DNA from: Vesta saturnalis
Taxonomy: Eukaryota > Arthropoda > Insecta > Coleoptera > Lampyridae
Assembly: GCA_036346205.1 (NCBI GenBank)
Contig: JARFJB010001987.1
Coordinates: 1,288,501 to 1,352,500, forward strand
Length of the DNA: 64,000 nt
Direction of reading: 5' to 3'
Part shown: positions 1 to 8,840 of the stretch, piece after piece
How the letters are laid out: each line of letters begins with the position of its first letter
Numbering within the stretch: the first letter of the stretch is position 1
The notes under the pieces: model-generated
What the model saw: only the letters and a program-made list of their open reading frames with translations
Told to the model about the DNA's origin: nothing
Database searches by the model: none
Position numbers and translations under genes: made by a program

Positions 1-27
1 CGTATTTAAACTTACCTTCTAAGTTTA

Positions 28-207
28 ATGGCTAAGGAGCTATCGACCGAATACGCACTATTGGGACACCCTGTATATGATGGCAATGTATCATCTGTTA
101 TGGAAATTGTAGAATTTGCCAAGGAAACAATAAATATTGATGTAGAAGTTGCCAAGTCGTGGCCTAAAGGTGTAAATTGTGTTAGTGCAGTGCAGTGCAA
201 AGCCTAA
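28..207 (+). CDS. short orphan ORF, 59 aa, unrecognised
   Basis: An ATG at 28 opens a 59-codon frame ending at TAA 205-207. I do not recognise the product. Bases 63-77 (GGGACACCCTGTATA) inside it look like the outer end of an insect Tc1/mariner-type element (TATA-CAGGG-type terminus read inward), so part of this frame may be transposon end rather than gene. The second orphan frame (195-503) overlaps its end in another frame. It could be an exon piece or chance. Confidence 0.15.
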   Translation: MAKELSTEYALLGHPVYDGNVSSVMEIVEFAKETINIDVEVAKSWPKGVNCVSAVQCKA

Positions 208-503
208 TATGTCAATTTCAATCATTAGAATTTGATGCTGAACATGGAAAAGTGTATGGAAGGGGTACATTTAGTGATGATTATTTAGATAATCTAGTGT
301 ATAAGTACGTGGGAGGAATACGTCTTTGTGAGAAATACTTTCACTCACATGAAGATTGTGTAGAGTGCATTTATTGTATGAAGCGATTAATAGAAAACCT
401 TAAAGAAATATCTTTTGAACAATTTGTACACGAAATAAAACGTCATTTGCCGAATTATAATCATCAGGTGAACTCAACAGGTGAAGTAGGTGCGCATGTA
501 TGA
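195..503 (+). CDS. orphan open frame, about 100 aa, unrecognised
   Basis: The frame opens at a GTG; its first in-frame ATG is only at 378-380 (residue 62), so if it is real it is an exon or a fragment rather than an intact gene. Residues about 48-64 are rich in Cys and His (HSHEDCVECIYC), which could bind metal, and the C-terminal third is predicted helical and basic. I recognise no family. The long Asp/Glu/Lys-rich frame in AT-rich DNA is above chance expectation but not decisive. Confidence 0.2.
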   Translation: MQSLICQFQSLEFDAEHGKVYGRGTFSDDYLDNLVYKYVGGIRLCEKYFHSHEDCVECIYCMKRLIENLKEISFEQFVHEIKRHLPNYNHQVNSTGEVGAHV

Positions 504-756
504 GTCAAAAAACAAAGTTCATTATGTAGTGGAATGAGAGTAGGCGCATAGTCAAGCGCGTAAAAGAGAACGAGAACAGAATACTGTAGTAAAATAATTT
601 CACCAGTCCTCTAAAATCAACATCGTGATTACGTGTTTGTAAAACGCTTTAGTAGTATATACATGTAGTATTGTATGTATATATTAATATAAATAAAAAT
701 TTAATGCATAATAATATTACAGTATATATAGTTAATCGTACATAACGTATTATATA
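504..756. other. AT-rich spacer, no gene seen
   Basis: No open frame or RNA gene is recognisable. The stretch is rich in AT dinucleotides (ATATATT runs from about 655 to 755). Confidence 0.5.
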
Positions 757-812
757 TACTCGAGGTAAACTTTTTATTCATGTATTTAATAAAATTAATA
801 ATTTTTAATTAT
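757..812 (+). repeat. dispersed repeat shared with the tRNA-like loci
   Basis: The stretch starting TACTCGAGGTAAACTTTTTA and running through TGTATTTAATAAAAT matches, with a few differences, bases 31,472-31,530 (and the D2 copy near 47,670-47,725). There it forms the 3' end of a tRNA-like sequence plus its downstream flank. Here the homology begins exactly inside what would be the T-arm, so this looks like a 5'-truncated copy of the same element. It lies directly after the stop codon of the integrase relic at 805-1085 (minus strand). Confidence 0.5.
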
Positions 813-1085
813 TATGTAATGTTTTGGTAGAAATCCATGTATTGTGAGAACTATCAAAACCCAACCACTTAAAGATAGAGTTATTTCTTTGACGTCGTAT
901 TACATGTTCAACTAGGTGAATGTCAGGATATTTAATACTTTGAAGTTCTGGCTCATACAAACGCCCTTGAATCTCTTGATCTCGACTATCACGTAATGTA
1001 TACATAATTGGGCTTGAACGTTTTACTACTGATATTCGAAAAACTTCGTAACTCCAATTAGGTGTGTAACCCTTAAAGAATAGGC
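805..1085 (-). pseudogene. Polinton/Maverick-type integrase C-terminus (fragment)
   Basis: The minus strand encodes, from about 1,075 down to the stop at 805, a segment with GYTPNWSYEVF, a QGRLYEPELQ stretch and a chromodomain-like end KWLGFDSSHNTWI. That order is the hallmark I know for the C-terminus of the retroviral-type integrase carried by Polinton/Maverick elements (annotated in invertebrates as transposon-derived F54H12.3-like). The catalytic core is absent. Extending upstream meets an in-frame stop just before the KGY motif, so this is a relic. Family identity is by recognition, not by alignment; the motif order is distinctive. Confidence 0.65.
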
Positions 1086-1270
1086 TTCAGCTGAAAATTT
1101 TTATTTCTATGTTCAGATTTTTTCGAATAATCCGCCGAAATGTATCCTTTTTAACAAGAATTTGGTATGGATATCTAAAACATACATAACCTCAATATTA
1201 TCTTATTCTGTTTATACCTAGCTCTACAACTTTGATAAAATTTTTGGTCATTTGTATTTTGATGCACCAT

Positions 1271-1335
1271 GGTCCACAGTGGGAAAAAATAAGCGGTCCA
1301 TACTGGGATATGATAACATAATGAGGTCCATGCTG
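1271..1335 (+). repeat. three GGTCCAYAGTGGG-like motifs 5' of the transposase
   Basis: Three direct motifs lie at 1271-1283 (GGTCCACAGTGGG), 1295-1307 (GGTCCATACTGGG) and 1325-1335 (GGTCCATGCTG), spaced 24-30 bases apart. The same motif recurs 3' of the transposase. This is compatible with subterminal binding sites of that transposon. Confidence 0.45.
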
Positions 1336-1379
1336 AAATACGCTAAAAAACATGCTAAAAATTTTCATTCTTTGCAGAA

Positions 1380-2693
1380 TTGAATATGCCGAGACATCCA
1401 AGATCCCAACTGTCAGCAGTTTTTGAAAAAATCAGAGAGGATCATGAAGAAAATACATATGATTTTGAATTCGGACGAAGCCATGGATTCAAACCAATAT
1501 TTACAAGTAGAGAGGAGCAGCTATTAAGCGAGTACATAATTGAATCTTGTGAAATGTGTTACGGCTTAACATTATTAAATACTCGTGAATTAGATTACAA
1601 GTATGCCATTACTAATAATAAAACGGTGCCTCGAGCTTGGCAAGAGAAGAAACGAGCTGGAGTCGAATGGATGAATAATTTTAGGAAACGACACCCTATG
1701 TTATCGCTTCGAAAACCAGAAGCAACTAGCCTTGGTAGGGCGACCAGCTTCAACAAGCACAATGTGGCTACATTTGTCAACAACTTGAGAAATGTGATAA
1801 CGAAACATAATATCCAGCCGAACCAAATATACAATTGTGATGAGACTGGTGTCACCAATGTGCATAAACCCGGGAAGGTACTTGCTAACATTGAACAAAA
1901 ACAAATTGCAAAAGTAACAAGTGCTGAACGAGGCACATTAATAACAATGTGCGCCGCAATATGCGCTAATGGAACTTTTGTGCCTCCATTCTTTATATTC
2001 CCAAGGAAAGTATTTAAGCCTTTCATGCTTACTGGAGCTCCTCTAGGATCAGACGGTGCAGCTTATCCCTCTGGTTGGATGACAGGCGAAAATTTTGTGA
2101 AGTATATAGAGCACTTTATCAAACACGTGCGATGCAGTAATGAATTCCAAGTTCTATTAATTCTTGATAACCATGAGAGCCGTTACGATGTTCGTGTGCT
2201 GAATATGTGTAAAGATAATGGGATTATTTTATTGACATTGCCGCCCCACTGCAGCCATAAATTACAACCGCTGGACGTGAGCTGCTTCTTTCCATTTAAA
2301 AGCTATTATAATGAAGGAGTTGATGACTGGATGCTAAATCATCCTGCCGTACCTGTTGGTATTGCCTACCCTAAAGCATTTACTCCTGTCAATATTCTCA
2401 GCGGATTTAAAGCAACAGGAATAGCACCCCTGAATTCACAAATTTTTTCAGAGAGTGATTTTATGTCATCTTATGTCACTGATAGGCCCAAAGAAAATGA
2501 AAATGGAAATGGTGACGAAAATAAGGCTAACGAAGGTGTTCAGGATATGGAAGATGTTCAGGATGTAGAAGAACCACGACATGTCAGCCCAATTCCTGGC
2601 CCATCCAATATAGTAACCCCTCAGCAAATCAGGCCACATGCCAAAGCTGCTCCTAGGAAAAACCTTAGGAAAGGCAGAAAGAAGCTACAGTGA
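1380..2693 (+). CDS. pogo/Tigger-like DDE transposase (CENP-B-HTH/DDE_1 family), truncated
   Basis: A 437-codon frame resembles pogo/Tigger-type transposases, which excise and reinsert their element at TA sites in the nucleus. The HTH region is followed by the DDE_1 catalytic core: first Asp in YNCDETGV (about residue 154), second in LILDNH (about 262), third in LQPLDV (about 292), with the usual GFKATGIAPLN block and TDRP tail. A short deletion sits between DWMLNHP and YPKAF compared with the family. The N-terminal psq-type HTH is incomplete; TTTGCAG at 1371-1377 could be a 3' splice site joining a missing 5' exon. The frame ends at a TGA after which the same frame continues, so the protein is prematurely stopped. 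Confidence 0.8.
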   Translation: MNMPRHPRSQLSAVFEKIREDHEENTYDFEFGRSHGFKPIFTSREEQLLSEYIIESCEMCYGLTLLNTRELDYKYAITNNKTVPRAWQEKKRAGVEWMNNFRKRHPMLSLRKPEATSLGRATSFNKHNVATFVNNLRNVITKHNIQPNQIYNCDETGVTNVHKPGKVLANIEQKQIAKVTSAERGTLITMCAAICANGTFVPPFFIFPRKVFKPFMLTGAPLGSDGAAYPSGWMTGENFVKYIEHFIKHVRCSNEFQVLLILDNHESRYDVRVLNMCKDNGIILLTLPPHCSHKLQPLDVSCFFPFKSYYNEGVDDWMLNHPAVPVGIAYPKAFTPVNILSGFKATGIAPLNSQIFSESDFMSSYVTDRPKENENGNGDENKANEGVQDMEDVQDVEEPRHVSPIPGPSNIVTPQQIRPHAKAAPRKNLRKGRKKLQ

Positions 2694-3192
2694 TCAATAA
2701 TAACAGATACCCCCGTAAAAGATGCCATAGAACAGCATAAAGAAAGATTGGCTAAAAAAGCAATTTCAGAAGAGAAAAAGCAGAAGGCTAAAAAAGTTAA
2801 ACGTCAAGTTTTTAATGACGACATTAGTTCGAACAGTGACGTTAGTGAAGAGATTTGCAACGATTCTAGCGATTTAGAAAGCTTCACATCAGACTATCAA
2901 GATTTGTCTATTCAAGAGCAGGACTATGTTATAGTAAGATACGTGACAAAAAAAAACTGTTAAAAATTATGTTGGTCAGATTATTAAAATAAATGGAGAT
3001 GAATATAATATCTCCTTTATGAAGAAAATTGTGGCCGGCAAATTTGTTTTCCCTGACAAACCCGATGAAGATACCGTAGTAGCAGAAGATATTTTACTAA
3101 AGCTGCCCCCTCCCTCCATTAGTGGAAGTACAGCTAGGGCTGCTCGCCAGTTTATGTTCCTTGTGAATTTTTTCCAATTTAAAATAGACTAA
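2694..3192 (+). pseudogene. C-terminal continuation of the pogo-like transposase, frameshifted
   Basis: Directly after the TGA at 2691-2693 the same frame stays open to about 2,963, with a Lys-rich basic stretch and then an acidic Ser/Asp/Glu stretch. It then stops in a run of A. In the next frame from about 2,959 to the TAA at 3190-3192 it continues with YVGQII, a FMKK block and LKLPPPSISG. This is the C-terminal domain usually found on this insect transposase group. One premature stop plus one frameshift at a poly-A run therefore break a gene that once spanned 1,380-3,192. Confidence 0.7.
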
Positions 3193-3199
3193 AACTATG

Positions 3200-3368
3200 C
3201 ACTATGGACCACTATGATTCCCACAATGAACCATGTAGTGGTTCATAGTGGGACTAGTGGTCCATAGTGGAACTTGTTGAATAACATTTATTATAAATAA
3301 AGGATTACTTGAAATTATTATTAGTTTGCTAGTTTACATCCATACCCAGACTGGTCCCACTATGGACC
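3200..3368. repeat. GGTCCATAGTGGG-like motifs 3' of the transposase, both orientations
   Basis: Motifs lie at 3200-3210 (CACTATGGACC, inverted), 3240-3252 (GGTTCATAGTGGG), 3259-3270 (GGTCCATAGTGG) and 3356-3368 (CCCACTATGGACC, inverted). With the three copies at 1271-1335 they bracket the pogo-like gene. Confidence 0.45.
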
Positions 3369-4283
3369 AGTTTACCCTACTCCTATGCTTTTTGAGTTAC
3401 TGAATCCACTTCTAATATCAGTTTTCCTATGTAATGTAGAATAGTTTAGTTTTAGTTAAATATAGTTTGTAAATTTAGGTATGAGTCAGACTTTTAGAGA
3501 AGATTTGAGATGTTAAGGAAAGCAGGTCACGTGAGATATCTATGGCTTAGAAAATTTGTGTAGATCATGAAAATGCAATCATTTTGAAAATCGATCCATA
3601 AATAAAAAAGTTACAATTAAACATACAAATTATATATTTTCCAAAATGTGTTGGACCAATCATAATTAATCAAGTTTCTATGTACAATGTTATATTACTA
3701 TGGATTTTATTGTTTGTATAGAAAGTCTATATAAGGATGTGCATTGGAAATTTCTGTCTCTCTTGTAAATTTTATCTAAGTTAAACATGTAAACAAAATG
3801 CATGTCAAAATTTTAATCATTCTCGGTAATTAAATCGGTTAACCTAAAATAACTGAGAAAGTTCCAATAATTTAATTAAAATAAGTGTGGTTATAAAATG
3901 TCGATTTAAAATAAAAAGTTCTTGTTACGAATTGTTTACGTGTTTTAATTTTACCCAAAATAATTTAACCGAATCTTAGAAAATCTTAAATAAGAAAAAT
4001 TAGTATAAAATTATTGCCATAATTAGAGCAGTTACCTATGGTCGAATTATTAATTCGGAAATAATAATTTTAGAAATTAATTGCTTCCATTATCCAAAAG
4101 CAATATAGTGTATCCTTCCAATTCAATTGAATGTGAGATTCCAATACTGCAGAATAAGTACACCAATGGAGCAGAAGATTATACTACGCTGGTAATCATA
4201 CATCGTGGGATATATTTACTTGTATCCTTAGTAAATATAATAAGAAGTGGTACGCTTTCATTGGAGATCCGGTACACCTAATG

Positions 4284-4286
<3 letters not shown>
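3369..4286. other. AT-rich spacer, no gene seen
   Basis: No coding or RNA signal that I can support. The open frame at 4,081-4,281 lacks any recognisable feature and I do not call it. Confidence 0.5.
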
Positions 4287-4348
<62 letters not shown>

Positions 4349-4371
4349 GTGTGTGTGTGTGTGTGTGTGTG
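4287..4371. repeat. (AT)n-(GT)n compound microsatellite
   Basis: About 58 bases of alternating AT (4287-4345) run directly into about 26 bases of alternating GT (4346-4371). Confidence 0.95.
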
Positions 4372-4505
4372 AAGGGTAGGAAAGAATTTCGGTATCAAGC
4401 TGGATACAGTGCAATTACACATAAATTTTATAATAGTCCAGTATTATTTGTATAAAAGTAATTATACTTACCGTAAATTTTACAATTGCATATTGCTGTG
4501 GTCAT

Positions 4506-4844
4506 GTGTATTTACAAACGCTACCTTTTGAGAGTGGGAATTTTATCTTTAATATTACTAAAAAGTGGGTTAATAGTTTTTATATTATAATATGCAAAAC
4601 GTATTCTAAACCAATCAGAAAAGTATACTCTATACCCTGTGTTGATTGTGATAAAATTTACGTAGGTCAGACTTCTCAGACACTAAAAAATAGGTTAACG
4701 CAACAGAAAAGTGACTGTAAGTTAAAAAATAAAAAGAAATTTTGCGCTTTAGCTTCACATTCTCAGGATTTAAATCATCAACCAAATTTTAGTTGTATAA
4801 AATCATTAGAAAAAGAGATTATTTTTAGAAATATTTCATATTAA
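4506..4844 (+). pseudogene. Penelope-like retroelement GIY-YIG endonuclease fragment
   Basis: From about 4,615 the frame encodes a GIY-YIG-type nuclease core: KVYSIPC..CDKIYVGQTSQTLKNRL, then a Lys-rich stretch, ALASHSQDLNHQPNF and the acidic SLEKE near the end. In Penelope-like elements this domain follows the reverse transcriptase and nicks target DNA. The reverse transcriptase is absent here; about 35 residues upstream of the domain show no RT motifs. The GIY motif reads VYSIP and the YIG motif YVG, both normal for the family. This is a truncated relic. Confidence 0.7.
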
Positions 4845-5131
4845 AAAAATACCAGTTGCGTTAAACTATAAAAGTGATATGGATAATCTTAGCGTTATTT
4901 ATTCTTTTAGAAATGTAATTTTTGTTATCTTATATTTAGGATTCATTACTGTGAGATTTGTACATAATATTTATTAAGATAGCTGTTTATTACTTCCGTC
5001 AACAAATGTCGTGTTTATACCTGTTTGTTAAATTTAATTTCTATTTTTAATGTAACTATATAGTAAGTTAGACTCCCGAAATACTGTTAACTTGTTATTT
5101 ATCTTTATTACTCGTTTACTGTAGTTTCTCC

Positions 5132-5158
5132 CTGAAGAAGCATTGAATAAATGCGAAA
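5132..5158 (+). other. small hairpin with CTGAAGA...GAAA framing
   Basis: CTGAAGA (5132-5138), then A, then a perfect 5-bp stem GCATT/AATGC with a 5-base loop (5140-5154), then GAAA (5155-5158). It sits about 290 bases 3' of the Penelope-like endonuclease fragment. The arrangement resembles the stem-II half of a hammerhead ribozyme, which Penelope-like elements are known to carry, but it has one extra A and I find no convincing stems I and III. Confidence 0.35.
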
Positions 5159-5800
5159 GATTGTACATATAGTCAGTAGTCGTTACGTGATCACAATATC
5201 GTACACATTTACCGGTAAAAGCTGTATCTTGCAAACCAACTTTAACCCACCGATATTTCTTGATAATGAGTCGGAATATTCAATGGGATTGACTAGTTTT
5301 AAATCTTTCAATACTATACAAAGCGTTACTTCAAAGAATAACCAACTCGAATTTGGAAGAGATAAAATTACAATACCAGCAGGGTCATACTAAATCGCGG
5401 ATGTGAATAAACATATTAATGAGACAGTGGAGTATTTAATTTACGAGCGAATAATAATACTATGAAAGCAACACATAACATTAGCTTCAATGCAGAAAAT
5501 TCGATAGGACCTATGCTGGGATTTAACAAAACAGTTTAAAAGGTTCGCAAAGTCCATACCTCTGATAATCCTATTAAATTTATTAAAAGTAACTCATTAA
5601 TTATCGAGTGCAATATAACAAGTAGAAATTTAAAAATGGTGAGTCATCAAAGAGATGGAACCACCTAAGACAGCTGTAATACGATGCCGTCATAGTCGAT
5701 GTACAAGAGTTTAAAATTTCAAATGCTTTTATACCGAAAGAACTCGTAATTTTTAATGGAACAAAAGTTGCCCACTATAGGTTTAAATCTCCGTATCCAT
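5151..5800 (+). pseudogene. degenerate virus-like-element protein fragment (identity uncertain)
   Basis: An open frame at 5,151-5,393 contains NPPIFLDNESEYSMGLTSF and ends ITIPAGSY. After its stop, further pieces in shifted frames to about 5,800 (for example ISFNAENSIGPMLGF and SLIIECNI) continue what looks like one decayed protein. I associate this pattern with an uncharacterised, possibly structural, protein recurrent in virus-like mobile elements of invertebrates (Polinton/Maverick type). That is recollection rather than proof. Several stops and shifts make it non-functional. Confidence 0.3.
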
Positions 5801-5849
5801 GACATACGTTAGGTGCGGAGAATAGCAGTCAAGCTACTTGGTGAATGGA

Positions 5850-6098
5850 TAACCAACACTGTATAAAATGGGAAGAGGGGATACACCACCACACCAATTT
5901 CGAAGAAGTCTCAGTCGATTGATTCAACCAACAGATATTATCTACGTCAAGGGTAGAGAGAAAGCTGAAAATTTGTTACCCAGTCCCTTATTGAACTTGA
6001 TGAATATTAAGCTCTTCCTGCTTTGCAACAAGTTTGTTACTATCATTGTCAATCATTATGTCACTACACTCTGTCTAATGTGTACGATACTTATGTAA
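5850..6098 (+). pseudogene. degenerate short protein fragment of mobile-element type
   Basis: The frame from 5,868 reads through TDIIYVKGREKAENL. Beyond about 6,000 the better-looking continuation is in another frame and has several Cys and His residues (QQVCYYHC). The IYVKG-x-EK block followed by a Cys/His tail recalls a short uncharacterised protein found repeatedly near arthropod mobile elements. The frame change suggests decay. Function unknown. Confidence 0.25.
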
Positions 6099-6594
6099 TG
6101 CAGTAAATCTTGTATACTTTTTTTTAATAACAAAATTGAAAATATTCATTGTTTATTTCTTTTCTATGTATCACACAATATTAGTACATTCTTTCTTTTC
6201 TTAACACCTTTCGCTTTCTTAACCACTTGATAATTAGCAAGCTTTAGACAATACATCAACACCGATGAGTACGATTCTGGCGTTGCCATTGTAACGAACC
6301 GCAAGTCATTACTTCAAAATTTTTTAATTAATTAATTATTTAACAATCAGCCCTCGTAAAAGAAATGATGTAAGCTTTCTTAGTATTCAACCACCTGGAA
6401 AACTTAATCTAATATTTCTTAGTATTCCGTATTACTCAGTACCTAACTTAATATTTCTCATTATTTCGTTTGATAGCACAACAAAAATTAATTTGTTTCC
6501 ACTCCAACGTAGATTTCATAAAACATCGAAAGTTTTATACGTCAGAGTAATCTCCGCCAATTACAAATAGGATTCCCCCAAACAGAAGCCACCA
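6099..6594. other. spacer, no gene seen
   Basis: AT-rich to about 6,540, where base composition changes sharply to GC-richer DNA. I see no coding potential. Confidence 0.5.
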
Positions 6595-6660
6595 CCGCCT
6601 ACCGAGGGTCCTCTATAAAAACCGCGCCGCGCACCGTAAAAATATATATCTATCTATAGA
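6595..6660 (+). promoter_or_regulatory. candidate TATA-box core promoter
   Basis: TATAAAA at 6614-6620 stands in a locally GC-rich context (CCGCGCCGCGCACCG follows), unlike the surrounding AT-rich DNA where such a string would mean little. It could start a transcript reading rightward through the minisatellite toward the acidic ORF at 8,423, or be an LTR-type promoter of a mobile element. No matching second LTR was found by eye. Confidence 0.3.
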
Positions 6661-6956
6661 TCTCTATCTATCGGTATTTAAAAACGCGCCCCGTAAACGC
6701 ATCCCGCCGCCGAGAATTTTATTTAGTTGGTTTCACCAGCTCCTGTATTAGTTAGTCCGTTTGACTAACTCCGATTCCAGAAAACCTGCACGTGACGGTT
6801 GCGTTAAAGTAAATCGCCGCAGACCTAGTGATCGCCACCGCGAGTTTAGCTCCCCGTATTTGCGAACGCGCACCGTGAATCTTTTGTAAATAGCTATCCT
6901 CGATCTTTGTGATTAACGACACGTAAGTTTGTAGACTAATTCAGTACTCATAAACA

Positions 6957-7275
6957 CCAGCACACACTAAAACCCCAGACCGCTACGGGCAATAGCCACG
7001 AGGTAGTCGGGAGATCACAAACGCAAACACACCAACCCCCAGACCGCTACGGGCAAAAGCCACGAGGTAGTCGGGAGATCACAAACACAAACACACACCA
7101 ACCCCCAAACCGCTACGGGCAAAAGCCACGAGGTAGTCGGGAGTATACAAACGCAAACATACACTAAAACCCCCAGACCGCCACGGGCAAAAGCCACGAG
7201 GTAGTCGGGAGATCACAAACGCAAACACACCAACCCCAGACCGCCACGGGCAAAGCCACGAGGTAGTCGAGTATA
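6957..7275 (+). repeat. minisatellite, about 5 units of roughly 62 bp
   Basis: Five units share AGACCGCTACGGGCAA and GCCACGAGGTAGTCGGGAG, separated by CA-rich linkers (ACAAACGCAAACACACC). Unit length varies by a few bases. Open frames on the minus strand here are by-products of the repeat. Confidence 0.85.
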
Positions 7276-8422
7276 CACCACCACGCTAACATATACCTCA
7301 CGACGAGAGCTAAGTAGGACTGCATAGACCTGCAGCTTTCATCATTTACGCTCACTTACATTCTAAACACCTGAATTCACCAGCTCGCTGGCAAAGACCG
7401 AAGTGCCTGTAATCACAAACGAATTAAACGTAGAGTATCCGTCAAAGACCTGTAGAGAAAACCGTCCATCGATGACCACGCGCTTAGTAAACGAATTTCA
7501 AGAAAGCAATCAATTAATTGTTTTCCACCAGCTTATTCCGCAAGTATAAAAACCGCCTTTAATAAATACGCGTTTTTGTGCGTATACCAGTAAGTAACGT
7601 TCAATTATATCTACGTGAGATTTCGTTCATTTGCATAAAGGAAATCATCGCCATAAAATTACATCCTCAGATAACGTGCAGAGATAAATTATACAACCAA
7701 ACTTGTATAATCCGCCCAGTCTACATTTAATGCGAGAATAAACCTCTGAAGATAAGTCATATTTTCAAACATAATACATCGCGAAAGTAAATTGCTTCAC
7801 GAAGCATACGCGCCTGTCCGTCTTCAGAAATTACTAAAGGTAAAGAGCCGCACGCAATTAGACCGGTACAACCGTCATGCGTACTATCATGAACTCGGAT
7901 ATCGATTTTCACTAGTGACCTAGATTCGCGCAACCTCGTTTTGAATAATAACCAGTAGTTTGTTTATAAATTCTTTTCTGCTGTAAACAGGGCCGTATCC
8001 AGCATAAATAATTAATTAAACACCACGTTATTAATCATTTAAATATTACGGTCATTATTGAGTGTAACTAGGGTGTATTAAAATCTATTTTCCAGAAGCG
8101 ACTTCGACAACAATAAGCTGTCGCATCGAGCGAGTGGAAGGAAGGACGCCCCGACGCCGCCGTCTCAATCAGGACGTCCAGTTGTTTATTATTGTCACAG
8201 TTTATGTTAGTTGATTTAGAATAAGTGTGAATATATATTAGCTTTGGATAATATAGGAAAATATATTTTTAAACCATTTTATTTTAATTATTTTATGTGG
8301 ACAGTGTAGAGCTAAGATTAAAGATACCGACGAACCCACCCCCCCCTCTTTAGTTTAAATTTAAAGACCGATTGCAGTTTAGCCGCGGCAAATATAAAAA
8401 TTGCAAGAAAGGACCTTACACC
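7276..8422. other. GC-richer non-coding block 5' of the acidic ORF
   Basis: Mixed-composition sequence with no long frame. A GC-rich patch (GACGCCCCGACGCCGCCGTC) lies near 8,146-8,165. It could be a leader or intron of the ORF at 8,423 or part of an unrecognised mobile element. Confidence 0.3.
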
Positions 8423-8797
8423 ATGGGCCCTGCTTATAGTTACGATTCTGACCATTACGATAATGACGCACTGAGACTGCAACGACTCCTAATAGAGAGA
8501 CCTGTTGACTTTTGCAAAGAAATCATCGTTAAAGAAAGCAGCGATGATGAGGATTTAATAGATATTCTGACAAACAACCTACAACGACTGGTGAATAGCG
8601 CTCAAGAACTCATAGCTACCATACAACAAAACAGTGCACAGGAACTTGTTTATGACAGCATACAGGACTACGACAATGACGCTGGCAGCCTTCCTGATAA
8701 CAATGACTACGCTCAGGTCTCCAGTATCATGGGGATAACGCAAACGACCATGACGAACAGGACGACCACTGGTTTTGGGCTACCTACATCCCTATGA
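8423..8797 (+). CDS. acidic ORF, 124 aa, unrecognised, probably frameshifted at its 3' end
   Basis: The start chosen is the ATG at 8423 (MGPAYSYDSDHYDND), 17 codons inside the longer open frame. The product is acidic (SSDDEDLIDIL) with a helical Gln/Leu-rich middle (LQRLVNSAQELIATIQQNSA). After about 8,720 the acidic, aromatic coding character moves to another frame (NDHDEQDDHWFWATYIPM, ending in TAG near 8,840), while the original frame becomes Thr-rich. I infer a frameshift or a small unrecognised intron near 8,715-8,730. No family is recognised. It lies downstream of the GC-rich block and minisatellite. Confidence 0.4.
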   Translation: MGPAYSYDSDHYDNDALRLQRLLIERPVDFCKEIIVKESSDDEDLIDILTNNLQRLVNSAQELIATIQQNSAQELVYDSIQDYDNDAGSLPDNNDYAQVSSIMGITQTTMTNRTTTGFGLPTSL

Positions 8798-8840
8798 CTA
8801 TGTTGCCGTCTATCTACAACATAATGAGAGCGATAACGTA

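Noticed and set aside
1595..2026. 143-codon minus-strand frame
   Set aside because: Antisense to the catalytic core of the pogo-like transposase; no recognisable domain.
5132..5158. Active hammerhead ribozyme
   Set aside because: An extra A follows CTGAAGA and no closing stems I or III or cleavage triplet could be placed; kept only as a hairpin.
6957..7275. Possible CRISPR array
   Set aside because: Units are near-identical tandem repeats without unique spacers, and the DNA is eukaryotic.
7015..7355. Minus-strand frames with repeated LPTTSWLLPVAVWG
   Set aside because: Translation of the 62-bp minisatellite.
6541..8422. LTR of an LTR retrotransposon
   Set aside because: No second matching LTR, primer-binding site or gag/pol frame was found nearby.
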